64,000 nucleotides of DNA from NCBI GenBank assembly GCA_009746045.1, contig RPFO01000104.1, positions 3,304,534 through 3,368,533 of the forward strand. The letters are read 5' to 3'. This document shows positions 31,991-43,504 of this stretch, piece by piece. Origin of the DNA: Mesostigma viride. Taxonomy: Eukaryota; Streptophyta; Mesostigmatophyceae; Mesostigmatales; Mesostigmataceae. The translations under genes and the position numbers were made by a program. Positions within the stretch are counted from its first letter, which is position 1. Each line of letters begins with the position of its first letter. The notes under the pieces are model-generated. The model was not told where the DNA came from. It saw nothing but the letters and a program-made list of their open reading frames with translations, and made no database searches.

Positions 31991-34900
31991 AGACAGGAAG
32001 TGCAGAAACGCACGGTTCCTTGAACCATGAACTCGAGAGCATCCACGCAGATAAGATGAGCCGGTGCTTGGACAGGGAAACTAACGGAATGCCCGGCACA
32101 TGGTAAGGCACTATTCATTTCCCTGTATACAGATACGACGAGAATTGCGCTACAAACCATGGCAAGGAAATGCATTATTGACGCCGAGTGTTAAGTGTTT
32201 GCACCCGGACAATGTAAGGAAAGAAACCAAATGGCTCGAGGATCATTCAATAAAGCTCCATGAGATGTGCGTTTAAGATTGAGGTTGTCAAGTTTCACGG
32301 CGACGCTAATAGTAGCCCCAATTCCAAGTCAATGTCGACAAGGTGGTAGCGCCATCGCATACCATGTGCCGCTCCGTTCTGTTTATTGCATCATCATAGC
32401 CGGAGTGAAAACAATAATCCGGCCATCATGCTGCGACAACTGAAAATCAACATTTCAATGAACTCGTGACATGTCTGATGCGCATGAAATTTTTATCTGA
32501 AAGCTGCTCTGACGTGCCTTACCAGGTAGCGCGTACGAAAGCGATTGTGCGCAGACTTAGTGCTGAAGATTTTGCAAGCCGGCTCGTGCATGGCGAGTGC
32601 CAGTGCGCATTCAACGCAAGGCCGCAGCTGAACGCTGCAAATTCATGTTATATGTTGGACACTCGAACACATACCGCTTCCTTCGATTGCTGTGATCAGG
32701 GAATGGCGAAAACCTACATATTGTACACACGACGATATTGTACACACTAATAACCTGCAGGTGAGTCCGCAAACCAAAGCAGAAGACATGATTGTTTAGG
32801 GGCGGGGGTCGCAAGTCTCCTGGTAATTGCTTTAGACGGAGTGCGCTAACTAAATGCCTCTGGCCCCGAGTGAGACTAGCGATGGTCACGAGGGCCGACT
32901 TGTCACGAAGGCTGCAAGCGTGAGCGATGACGGACACGCCGTGGGATGAGTGCAACGTCACGACTCACGGTGGGAAAATCCACTACAGTATTTTCGGGGA
33001 AGTGGGTATATGTATTATCCAATTGTGCTGGAAAATCCACTACATATTTATAATTATAATTAATAACTGTGTCGGTACCAGCGGCGCGGGCATAAACTCA
33101 ACTCAACTCAACTTAACGGTGGGAAAAGCAGTTCGCAAGAACCCTTCTGGGTTGCATTTGGTTTGCTCGCCCTGCTACCGCCGTCTTTCACGTCTCAAGT
33201 TGAAGTCCTAAGGTCACTTCCGGGTGATGCATAAACTTAAGGCGTGAAAATAGTAGGACTAGAATCGCTACATACACGTGGAAATGTTCTGTGGTGTATA
33301 CGTGTATACTGTAGATATACAAAAATGTTCTGACTTCTGACCGTGCGGCAACTCGTCAGGAGGGGCGCACCGTGCACCCCTGGTGGCTGGTGCACCGATG
33401 CCGGCATGTCGCTGGGAGTCGATGCAGAAAAGGTCCATGGCTTGCGTCGTAATAAAAGGGCCCTGCGCTGCAACACCGTCGTGCGAATTCCCCCCGTTGT
33501 GCTGGCAGGGTAGGCTGTGTGATCGCACGAATTGCCAGACACGTGGGCTTCAGCCATTTCTCGATAACTTCCGAAGAAGCCCGCTACGATAAAATACCCC
33601 GCCAGCTCTCGGTCGGTCAACACGGTAGCAAGCCCTGCATGCGCATGCATTAGGCAGGTAATGTTTGGCATGTTTTCGTAGGAAAATGCACATGTATTTA
33701 CCTACCACGACCATGATTTCCCCTGCTACCTAGCTAACCTCATCCGCCAATCCATTTTTTGAAATTTCCAGGGTCATTAGATCCCCAATTAGCAGCTTGA
33801 TAATTTCCTTGTTTCTTAGCCGAGTGTGCGTGTTCATGCCCATTTCTGGGCCAAATGAGGAGGGCCTGCCCTGCCAGGCTTTCCGAGCCCATCGCAGTTT
33901 GCCAGCAACCGAATTGCCATATTAAATTTCCTAGCATTATTGCACAGCCATATTTGCCAATAAGTGCCAGCTCTGAGCCTGCCCCCTTTCCTTCTTATCG
34001 GAGTGTCTCCTCACTTATTTCTTCCACGAAGAGACAAGAGGCATCGGGAAAATTTATCTTATGCACCCGCTGCACTGCTACTCACCTGCCTGGCGGCGCG
34101 GCCTCGTCAACATCGTGCCTGCTGTTTTATTGGCTAATTATGGTGGCTAGACTTTCTCCCGGTTAAAGCCGGCACTTTCTCGTTTGCTTCTCGCATGTTG
34201 AAATAATGGCGCTAGAATGCTGCATGGCGCACTTAACACCTGTTTGGCGTTTGTCATTTGCCACCTACGTCCGTAATCCATACTGCATATGTTATTACTA
34301 AGGGACTATGCAATGTCTTCCGGCAACCCGGATCGCTTTGCTCACGAAGAGGGTGAAAGCCTGAAAGGAATGCATATCTGAAAGGATGTTTTTTTCTTCG
34401 CAGGCCACGTAGCGCTAGTTTATTGTGACCAGTGGGCATAGTAGGGAATGGATCAGGAGGGGCCGGTGAAGGTCGGTGCAAAATTCTCGGTAGGCATGTG
34501 TATTGTAAGCAATGGTATTCGCATGGTATGGTGGAGAGATGGGGGGTATCTGTTCTTTGAAAAAGAGGCACTACTGGTTTTGGGAGGACAAAGAGGCACA
34601 ACACAGATGATGTAGAGAAAACAGAGTTTGTAGCATGATGCTCACTGTGGCCCAACTAATGGTTCATTCCTTGTCACGATCGGAATGCTGGCCGCTGTCT
34701 TGATATAGGTAGCCTAAGCTTCTTGTTAGCATGCCCTTATTACAAATTGTTTTAAACCAGGACCTCCATACAACTTTGACAAGCACTTTCATGCGCGATG
34801 CGTACCAATCAGCATTTTCCTGCCTTTCACCTCATTCCCTGAAAGGTCCTTGGGGAGGATAAAAGTGCCAGCTGGAAGAAGCTTTTGCATGCCCACTCGT

Positions 34901-35390
34901 CCAATACTATTGGCCGCGCAGCATAGCTGCGCAGCGGGATTATACCTTTATTTTGAACGTACACGTTACGCGCAATCTTGGATATGGCAGCTTAGTTCAA
35001 TAAGGCGATTCCTGTACAATGCATGGTTCTGGCGAGAGACTGACACATGACCTTCCCCTTTTTGCCTCGATCTGCATGAAACTGTTTTATCCAATACCGT
35101 GGAAAAGGTGCCATTCAGGCGTCATCCATCCTTGGGCTGGGTATACCACTTGGCTGTGACATCTACCAGCTTCAACATTTCTACATACATTGTAGCTTCA
35201 ATCTGGTTCTGCCGTCCGGAAGTCCAAAATAGCAAAACGTCCCTGCACACCGTACCAGCTAGTTTCTGAGGGCACGGCTGTGACGGAGGACCGCAGACAA
35301 CTTCTTTGTTACCCAACAGCTGGCTGCCGCCTCTTGTTTTGTGAGGCGAGGGCCATACAGTAATTATTGCTTCCCTTCTTGGCAAGCAAT
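31991..35390. other. Gene-poor spacer
   Basis: About 3.4 kb without a frame that I can support. Small reading frames (for example 32466-32750, 33237-33671 and 33855-34166) show no family features or splice logic. A short CTCAA tandem repeat lies near 33098. I cannot exclude unrecognised exons or non-coding RNA. Confidence 0.4.
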
Positions 35391-36012
35391 CATGACCACA
35401 GAATTGGTCCTTATGCTTGCATCTGTCCTGGTTGCTATTGCTGGGTCCACGAACGCTGCCACACTCACACACTTGCGCGAGTACGGCCCGTTCCTGACCA
35501 ACTGGCAAACCGTGCTGGCCTTTCCCCAGTTCAACGGGACCTTGGGTTTTCTCAAGGAGACTAGCGTGACTATACTTGCTGAGGCTTCTGGTGCGGCTTG
35601 GTTGGAGAACACAGATCGTGCTGATTACCGCAATGTCAACGTCACCCTTGGGGCTAGCATCGACGTGTGGATCCCGAGTAGAATAGGCTGGGGTATAGGG
35701 AGCAAAGCGGTGGTGTCCACCAGGACTTTTATCACGAACGTTACGAGCTATGATGGCATTACAGACTTTGCCGGACCTTCTGCCCTGGTCTTCTCAAACC
35801 TGACGAGCTCCAAGGTCGGTGAGGTCAAGTACACTGTTGACGATGCAGTTTTCGCGTTCATCGGTTCAGGGGATTTCACCTTACCGGTCATGGCGAAGTA
35901 CTGGTGGTATGGTTCTGCTGGCAGTAATTGGTACGGCACTCTCCAGATCCGGGCCAAGGCCAGGATCAGCGTGAGCTACACGTACAAGCCCTTTGACGGT
36001 CAGTTCTGGTAG
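35391..36012 (+). CDS. Secreted choice-of-anchor-E domain protein
   Basis: An intact 206-residue single-exon gene. The ATG at 35391 begins a signal peptide (MTTELVLMLASVLVAIAGST, cut after TNA). The mature part is a beta-rich domain: FLTNWQTVLAFPQFNGTLGF, then a TSVTI...A stretch, VNVTLGASIDVWIP, FAGPSALVFSNLTSS, FIGSGDFTLPVMAKYWWYGS, and a final sheet ISVSYTYKPF. This order (W-Q/L-P-x-F-D/N-x-x-L-G, E/N-x-x, F-x-G-x-G...LPV, V-x-Y-x-Y) matches the choice-of-anchor-E fold known mainly from bacteria with PEP-CTERM or other surface anchors. No C-terminal anchor is present here, so it is probably secreted or wall-associated. Two NxT/NxS sequons fit a eukaryotic secretory route. Function is unknown. 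Confidence 0.75.
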
Positions 36013-36053
36013 CTAGGTTATAAACAACTTTTTATGTCTGGCATGCCATGCAT

Positions 36054-36067
36054 CTATTAATTAATTA
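36054..36067. mobile_element. Tail-only LINE insertion with 11-bp target duplication
   Basis: CTATTAATTAATTA sits between perfect 11-bp repeats ATGCCATGCAT (36043-36053 and 36068-36078). The insert matches the last bases of family A (CACGTGTCTATTAATTAATT) with nothing upstream. It lies about 40 bp after the stop of the choice-of-anchor-E gene, probably in its 3' UTR. Confidence 0.7.
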
Positions 36068-36078
36068 ATGCCATGCAT

Positions 36079-36790
36079 GGCGGCACATCCTAGCTTGCTG
36101 GCTGGCTTTCCCATTTGCTGCCGGAGTTTGCGTGGTGCCTGTCACTGTGGCAAGTTTCTGTAGATGAACCGTTTCTGCGTAGGCCAGTTTCGAATCGGAT
36201 ATATATAATGTGTTGATAATATATTTCGATATATGTTGTCACATGGTAGTACCGCACGAAACATTGGCTTGCAACTGCGATTGCGCGGCTATGCCGTCAT
36301 TGTATTGCTCTCATATGATGAAATTTCTTGGCATCCAGTCACCTTGCTGCTAACCCTGCAATTGACAGATGGGAGGGTCTTTTGGACCAGTTCGGTGAAC
36401 CCTTCACATGCAAGGATGGGGGCCCGGGGGAAGGGGGGAGAGGGGGAGGGTTGAGCTAGCCGACATCGTTGATCATCGTCAGGTGTTGTTGCTGAGTGGA
36501 CATTTGGACATCTCACTAGGGCCCTGAAGTGAAGGCTGCCTTTGCATGGTCCAAGAAGCCTAGTGGAGGGCAGGACAGCTCCATTTGCCTCGTCGCTTTC
36601 GCCCCATTGTCCTTAATTGGTATTCTTGCTGTTCTCATGTTCAACGTCAGGAGCCCTTCTCACTCGCTACTGCCCTTATGATCATGCCTGCGTGCCTGTG
36701 CGTGTGTTCTGCTGGGTGCGTGTACATGTGGTCGGCGTGTTCATGTCTGACCCCCTATTCCACATCCGCCCTCACTGCCACCTGGCCCAG
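36079..36790. other. Spacer and probable 5' part of the surface-protein gene
   Basis: The first exon or exons of the next gene should lie here, but I cannot fix them. A candidate signal-peptide-like stretch around 36660-36720 (ATALMIMPACLCVCSA) is in a frame that does not connect simply to the next exon. Confidence 0.3.
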
Positions 36791-37210
36791 GCTGCACAAG
36801 TTTATCGCTTATCCAGCGAATGGAGGATCTCAGTGGCCGCCTGCATCTCCAAACCTGGACGAGCGAGGTTTGCAGCACTCCTGCGTATTATTGGGAGGAT
36901 TCGTTGTCCCCCTGCCCCAGCATGGCCTTCTGCAGGGAGGGGGGTGTATCCTCCACCTGCTGTCCTTGCCTCCAAAGACAGCTTGTCGTTCTGGAGATGA
37001 ACGCGTCGATTGCAGACTTATCGTTTATGCTTTCGGCCGGCTGCAGGTCTATCTTTGGGTGTACACTGGATACACTATTCTCGCTGTTTGTCCAGTGTGG
37101 GTACAAGGCCAGGGCGGACGCATTGCTGTCTATCATCCAGGGACCTTCCTCTCCTCCACCTACTGCGTCCCCGCCACCGCCGCCGCCGCCGCCGATGCTG
37201 CCGCCGTTTG
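36791..37210 (+). CDS. Surface-protein gene exon A: Cys module 1 and Pro-rich linker
   Basis: The frame is open from about 36751. Possible acceptors are CCCAG at 36790 or CCAG at 36816. The donor is TTTG|GTCAGT, phase 1. It encodes Cys module 1 (CPSMAFC, STCCPCLQRQL, SAGCRSIFGCTLDTLF, VQCGYKARADALLSII) and then a Pro-rich segment. Confidence 0.6.
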
Positions 37211-40200
37211 GTCAGTATCGATGCAGCAGACAATGCCCCTGCTTTTTTCTTTATGGGATCAGACTGCACGCGTTGTCCTGAAGAGTATGAGCTAGGTCAA
37301 TTTTCTGTGTGTACGAGATTTCTGTGCTATTGTCTGCTGTGAATAATCTGAGCTTTGTGCCCATGCCCTGCTGGTTGTACGCTGATTGGCAGCCAACAGT
37401 GTTTGCAATCTATTTCCCTTTCCTCTGTATGGTGTTTAGCTCCTGTTCATTCTACCATGGCAGGCGGTCTCCAGCGGTCTACTCTTATGGCTTGGAAGAA
37501 GTGTGACGTAGGATATGCAGGTGCCTTATCCAGGCTGTCATTATGACCATCGATCAGGCATGTTCTGCCAGCCGCATATACCCCGTCATCCATGACACCA
37601 CTGATATTTGCGATATGACTCTGTGTCAGCTACCGTGTTGCATATTGCGGTTGCACCCCATCGTGCGGCTGCTATTCCCCCCTGGCAGGCACCTCCACAG
37701 CATGTGCCGACGTGGACTATGACCTCTCCGTCGATCTTATTTCCATTATATACGAAGACCCAGTGTGCCAGTCCCCTGGCTACTTGCATGATGGGCAAAC
37801 GGGCTGCCCAAGCACCAGCTGCGGCGTGGGCCTGTTAGACCGGCCCTGCTGCCACTGCCTCCAAAAGCTGATGCTGGCGTTCCAAACATCCCGCTCCGTC
37901 TCCGGTGTGCTCAGCCTGCAAGCGTTAACGGACTGCCAGTCGCTGTCCGTGGGGGGCTGCCCCGTGCAGACCTATCTGAATGCCATGAAGGCGTGCACGG
38001 GGGCGAACGTAACCGCCTCTCCAGACCTGACCCGCGGGGTGGCTGTGCTGGAAGGGATCCTAGGTGCGTGAGTAGACATGAGGCATCTATCCTGATTATA
38101 GCGCCTCTGATATTACTCATGGAGGGCAACAAGTCGTGGGAAGGGAAGTTTTGTCTAGCAACCCATGCTTTCTGTGCAGGGCACCTGAGGGATGCCTATG
38201 AACAATTTTCACATCCGAGGGTGTCAGCATTCATGGGGCTATGGGCATCTGTCAAAGATTCGCCACAGCTACTTTGATGTGGTGAAACAAGCAAGGCATT
38301 GCTGGCCTGGCTGCGCCGTTTTTTTGCTGGTTGCTTCCCTTTTGCCTCGCCTTGTCGCTCGGATGGGATGGGATGGGATGGGATGGGATGGGATGGGATG
38401 GGATGGGATGGGATGGGATGGGATGGGATGGGATGGGATGGGATGGGATGGGATGGGATGGGATGGGATGGGATGGGATGGGATGGGATGGGATGGGATG
38501 GGATGGGATGGGATGGGATGGGATGGGATGGGATGGGATGGGATGGGATGGGATGGGATGGGATGGGATGGGATGGGATGGGATGGGGATGGGGATGGGA
38601 TGGGATGGGATGGGATGGGATGGGATGGGATGGGATGGGATGGGATGGGATGGGATGGGATGGGATGGGATGGGATGGGATGGGATGGGATGGGATGGGA
38701 TGGGATGGGATGGGATGGGATGGGATGGGATGGGATGGGATGGGATGGGATGGGATGGGATGGGATGGGATGGGATGGGATGGGATGGGATGGGATGAGA
38801 TGGGATGGGATGGGATGGGGATGGACCGGAGAGGCTAGATTTCGTCAAGGATGGCATTAAAAGGTGGAGTTGAGAGGTTAATTATCTCGCTATGCTTTGC
38901 TGGATTTTCCAGCCATTATGCTTTTGGTTTTGGTTAGTTGTTTACGCCTCATTTTCTTAGCCGGCACAATTTGCCATTTTTTTAGGCTTCATGATGCTGC
39001 GTTGTGCTATGCCTGAGAACAAGTCTTACACAGCGGTAGCAGCTGCGTTCCGACGGCCATTCTGTTGCAGAACTGCACCCATTCTGACAAGATCTGCAAC
39101 TGTTTTTCATGTCTGTCTGCACTCATCAATGTTGCTGATATGTATTGAGAATTCCTCTCTCCTGGCTTCACCTCGGTATGGTATGGCGTCTGCCCCGGGG
39201 AGAAAATTATTCTTCGTACAGCTGGCGGTTTCCTGAACCCCCGCACCCTGGCCTACAGCGAACGTGGCTTTGGCGGCGTCCCGGCGGCCCCCGCCCTGGC
39301 TGTGGGGCCCAGCCATCTCATCACCGTTGTGAGGTCCTCCTTTGGGCGGGCGTTTTACCGGGTGTACATTAAAGAGCCCTGGCTTCAAGTCAAGCAATCC
39401 TTCCTGACCCAATACCACCGCTCCAACACCATCTGCCGGACGGGCCCGTTCGTCGGCGCCCCCAATGCCCTCTACGACCACCTGGCGGACCGCTGGCTGA
39501 TCATGGAGCTAGCACGCAGCAATGCCACGGGCAGCTACTTCCTGTGCTTGGTCCTCTCCCTCACAAGCGTACCCTACGGCCTACTATACCGTGGGTTTGC
39601 CATCGCGCTGCCAGGGAACCCAGGGGAAATCGCTGTGTCGGTCATGCCCGATGCCTACTATATCGGGACGAGCGAGGACCCCCCAGCGGTCTATGCCTTG
39701 GATCGTACGCGGTACCTGGCCGGAGGCACCATTCGACCAATGGCAAGGCTTCAGGCGGCGGCCTTGTCGGGTCTCGCGCTGCAGGGCTTGATGCCGGGGC
39801 ACCTGGCTGGGAGGCCCAGGGCGGGGTCTTCCTGCGGCCTGTTCGCTCGCCCGGTGGATGACGAGCTGCACTCGCAATCGCCGGACGCTGCCGCGGATTT
39901 CGTGGAGGTGTGGGAGATGTGCCCCAGCTTTGACGACGCCACCGCAGCTCGACTGAGTCAGCTGGCCAATGTGAGGGTATCAGAGTTTGATGCTAGCATC
40001 TGCGGCAGCAGTGCGGATGCCTCTTGTTTTGCACAGCCGGGAAGTGCCACGCGGTTGACGACGTATCATGCAGGCATGCCGGCGCGGGTGGCCCACCGCA
40101 GCTTCCATGACCACGAGTCGCTGCTGGTGACGTTCGCGGTGGATGGGGGGAACGACAAGGTGAGTGCGGTGGCATGGCCAGTGCACAAATGCACAACCAC

Positions 40201-41977
40201 GGGATCAGTGAGTGCACAAGCACAGAAACTAACACGGATGCAAATGCACACTGGCCTGGATAAGTAAGAGACTAGCAGAGAGAAGGCTATGGATGCTCGC
40301 AATGGACTGCGACCCGTTGCTGGTCACTTTGCCCGCTATAGCTTTACATAGCGCTATGTAGATTGCTGCACGAGTACAGGATCAACGCCATATTCCCATG
40401 TTCCGTCGGATGCGTGCACATTGGGGAATCCAACTGCGCTGTCATGTCATGTTTCCCTTGCACAGTTCTCCTGTGTTTTGTCACAAACCACCCACCGCAC
40501 ATGGATGCAGGGGGCGGTCATGTGGGTGGAGCTGCGGCGCTCCGTCAATTCGTCCAGCGGCGCGCTAGGTCCCTGGGAGCGAGTCCAGGACGGGTCCACG
40601 CCGTCCGACGGCAAGACCCGCTGGCTACCCAGCGCGGCAATCGACCGATCCGGAGACATCGCGCTCGTCTACTCGCTAGTGGATGCCGGCATTGGCATTT
40701 ACCCTAGCCTGTACTATACCGGCCGAGGCGCCGCAGCCCCCAATGGGACCATGCCCAGCCCAGAGACACTGCTGGCCGCCGGCACGTCGGCATCTGCCAC
40801 GTCCAGCTTTGGTGGCCGCAGCGCCATGGCGGTGGACCCTGTGGACGGCTGCGGGTTCTATCTCCTGGGACCCTGGGAGATTACGGCGAGCCGGTCGGCG
40901 ACATACATGGGCGCGGTCCGCTTTGCGCGGTGTGCAGGCGAGTGCGTGCTTGTTCTGTGGCTTGTAGTATTGCCCCCCTTCGTATTGCCCCCCTTTGTCT
41001 TGATACCCTTCATCTTGGCACTCCTACGAGAAAGGAGTCACAGATGGGCGCCATTGATGTTGCAGGATGTTATTACTGGCGAGTGCCCGCAATGTTTGTG
41101 GCAGTCTTGACCATGCACTGACCTCAGTGCGCGCGTGGCCCACTTGTCCATGCACCAATCGCACAGGTGGACAAGTGTACGCTGGAGAATGTACATAGTA
41201 GATGTGACAATGTTCTTGGCAATGTGTCAAAGTATTGATTTGGTGGTACAATTACCGGAATTCTAGTTGTGTGAGGTAGATGGACGAAGGTGCCAAAGAT
41301 AAATGTATATGCCGTAGTCCCTACTTCCGCTGCCTGGTGTGCCTATTGTATGATGTGGATGATGTATAACGAGATACACAGACTGGGGATGGGAAATTCT
41401 GCTTGAAGCATGCTACTGTATGATTGGGCCACTGCGTACGGCTTCAGCCTCAATGACAGTTTACTTGTCTGTATGAGCGGGATGATGCGTTGCGTAACGC
41501 CATCGTGCCAGCGTCTGTTGCCAGGAGCATTGCCACTGGAGATGAGGATGACATCGGCACAGAATACATGTAATAGTTGCTAAGTAGACAAGGGTTGTAT
41601 GGTGGGCTCAGTGCCCCACTATCCACAGGCCCTATGTGCAAAGGTATGGAAAATTGTGGCCCTCTGCTGAGCCGGGATCCAGATACTTGGTTCAACTGTG
41701 TTTCGCACATGTTTCGCACATGGCATTCTCTAGCTGTGCTACAAGCTCTTGGCGCGTACAGTTGGTTGCTGATATGCTGGGAAATTTGATCTTCCTCTCT
41801 AATGTCTCCGTCCATGCAGACTCGGCGGAGTGCTTGCTGGACTCGGATTGCGACGACGACCAGTTCTGCACCTTGGACAAGTGCCGTGACGGCAACTGTG
41901 TCAGGGAGCCTGACGGTCTGCTCTGTAGATACGGAGAAATTTGTGACGAAGTGGCGGATGTCTGCAGAGCACCTTAG
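36791..41977 (+). CDS. Modular Cys-rich extracellular protein, multi-exon
   Basis: Exons about 36791-37210, 37689-38063, 39222-40159, 40511-40937 and 41820-41977 join with phases 1, 1, 0 and 1, all consistent. The modules in order are: a Cys-rich helical module (CCPCLQRQL), a Pro-rich linker (PPPPPPPP), a second copy of the module (CCHCLQKLM), a large domain, and a C-terminal Cys knot ending in TAG. The large domain has VGPSHLITVV, APNALYDHLADRWLIMELA, HRSFHDHESLLVTFAV and then AIDRSGDIALVYSLVD and YPSLYYTGR. That order is typical of bacterial and algal surface proteins in which 'GPxH', 'YDxLADRW', 'HESLVV' and 'DxxGNIALGYS' blocks recur. The Cys knot CLLDSDCDDDQFCTLDKC is of the CxxDxDCDDxxxCTxDxC type. 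The protein is probably secreted or wall-bound. The 5' end and signal peptide are unresolved. Confidence 0.7.
37689..38063 (+). CDS. Surface-protein gene exon B: Cys module 2
   Basis: The acceptor is TGGCAG|GC and the donor CTAG|GTGCGT, phase 1. It encodes the second Cys module (CPSTSCG, RPCCHCLQKLM, LTDCQSLSVGGCPVQTYL, GVAVLEGIL), which aligns with exon A by cysteine spacing. Confidence 0.75.
38064..39221. other. Intron of the surface-protein gene with (GGGAT)n
   Basis: A GTGCGT...CAG intron of 1158 bp; about 460 bp of it is the GGGAT microsatellite. Confidence 0.65.
38361..38822. repeat. (GGGAT)n microsatellite, about 460 bp
   Basis: About 92 copies of GGGAT with a phase slip near 38585-38600 (GGGGATGGGGAT) and one GAGAT unit near 38798. 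The WDGMG frames are artefacts. Confidence 0.97.
39222..40159 (+). CDS. Surface-protein gene exon C: main domain, first part
   Basis: The acceptor is CGTACAG|CT and the donor AAG|GTGAGT, phase 0. Conserved landmarks in order are AVGPSHLITVVRSSFG, GAPNALYDHLADRWLIMEL, YFLCLVLS, PGEIAVSVMPDAYYIG, CPSFDDAT, CFAQPGSATRLTTYHAGMPA and HRSFHDHESLLVTFAVDGG. No stops interrupt it. Confidence 0.8.
40511..40937 (+). CDS. Surface-protein gene exon D: main domain, second part
   Basis: The acceptor is GATGCAG|GGG, phase 0. It encodes AVMWVELRR, RWLPSAAIDRSGDIALVYS, YPSLYYTGRGA, FGGRSAMAVDPVDGCGFYLL. It ends TGTGCAG|GCGAGT, a GC donor in phase 1. The only nearby GT (40930) would put the next exon out of frame. 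Confidence 0.75.
41820..41977 (+). CDS. Surface-protein gene exon E: C-terminal Cys knot and stop
   Basis: The acceptor is CATGCAG|AC, completing an Asp codon. It encodes SAECLLDSDCDDDQFCTLDK, then CRDGNC, GLLCRYGEICDEVADVCRAP and TAG. Ten cysteines in about 50 residues suggest a disulfide-rich extracellular domain. Confidence 0.75.
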
Positions 41978-43500
41978 TTGTTGCAATTTCTAGCCCCACC
42001 GACAACTCAGCGGAAACTCTGGCTGTTGAGTGATGTCCAACTTGCACGATTGAGAGGCCTCCATCACATTGGCGACCTCAGCAGCACTTGGCCCAAATGT
42101 ACGAGACCAACATTCCGAGCTCCTCGGCCGGCTCACGCTGCAGCTGCCACCACGCGAGCCGTCCTGAGACTCTCGGCATCATTTTTTTCCCCATGCAATA
42201 TCAAGCCCTTGATTCGCACCAAGGCCCGTCTCCTCCATGGCCGGCTGCATGCGGGCTGTGCCGTAAAAGGAAATGTCCCGCCGGGTGATAATAGGCAGTG
42301 CCTATCAATCCCACCGCACGCACCACGTGATCGAGCAATATTTCCACTTCCGCTGCTGCTGGGCACCGGGCTGCTGCCTACCTTTCCTTAATGGCTCCAT
42401 CGCCTCCTTCATGTTGCCACCGGCCCCTCCGCCACGCCGAATATCCTTGGCAACCAAGGTCTCCACCTATACCGGCTACCACCATACCGAGGCGGCCTCA
42501 AGCCCTTGCTGCACCAAACGAAGTATGCGGCCCCAAATTAAGTGCACGGCACGGCAGGACTAGGCACCATGCCCAAAATTACATCGGTGTCTCCAATGGA
42601 GTTGGCATCACATCTTGCTAACGTTGTCATTGTCGGCTGTTGTCGGTTGCTGTTAGTTGTTGCATGCTGAGGCTGGTAGATGTTCTACTGGGAGCAGCTG
42701 GTCCAATGTTGCTATGCATGCAGTTACCCTTGCACCATTACGTGTGGCCATGTGCCTCCAACCATCCCGCCACAATGCCAGCACCCAGTCCACCCCGCTA
42801 ACTCGGACCACAGTCTCGCCCAACTCCCCTTCCTGCATGTTCCATACCTGGCCCACCCACAAATATACGATACAGACATCCACAAGCCGCTAACCATCCC
42901 CATGCACCTGACTACGGTGTTACGCCGCGGTTCTCCCTTACCGCCTCGACCTCTACCTAACCACTGGGTTCCACGTTTAACTGTTCAAACCTAAACTTTA
43001 AGTCAAGACGAATGAGGAGCTAACCTGAGAATCATGCGAAAGACCTACGAGACGACTCAGATCTCAATGTGTTAACATACGTACTACTATATATGTACCC
43101 AAAATATGCCATTTACCAAATCAATTCAGAATATACACCGAAGGCAGTAGCCCAGTTAGCCATGACCCTAGCTAATATATGTGTTATAAATCTATAACAC
43201 GCGCCGAGTGCATTCACGAGGAGTATAGGACAAAGCATAAATGATCACCAACATTCATACATGCTCGGGCCGACTGCGACCCTAGCATCCATGAACCACG
43301 CCGGACCACTACTGGTTCTACACAAAACATAAGCACCACTGCTATAAAGTATGCCGCATGGCGCGACTGCACCGACCCACAGTACTGTACAACCGACACG
43401 TCACTAGACCGGGTAACATCCGGTCGGAAAGTCCTAACTACACCTCGGCGTAGTCAAAGCCAACGGACGTAAGGCCGAATTTACGGCATAACTAACACAG
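41978..43500. other. Spacer, no gene supported
   Basis: I find the presumed 3' UTR of the surface-protein gene and then mixed sequence. Several frames of up to about 137 codons exist but none looks like a known protein or joins by splice sites. Confidence 0.35.
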
Positions 43501-43504
43501 TTTG

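Noticed and set aside
32927-33211. 94-codon frame
   Set aside because: AT-rich low-complexity middle (IIIINN) and no family resemblance.
38192-38860. WDGMG and SHPIP repeat frames
   Set aside because: Translations of the (GGGAT)n microsatellite within an intron.
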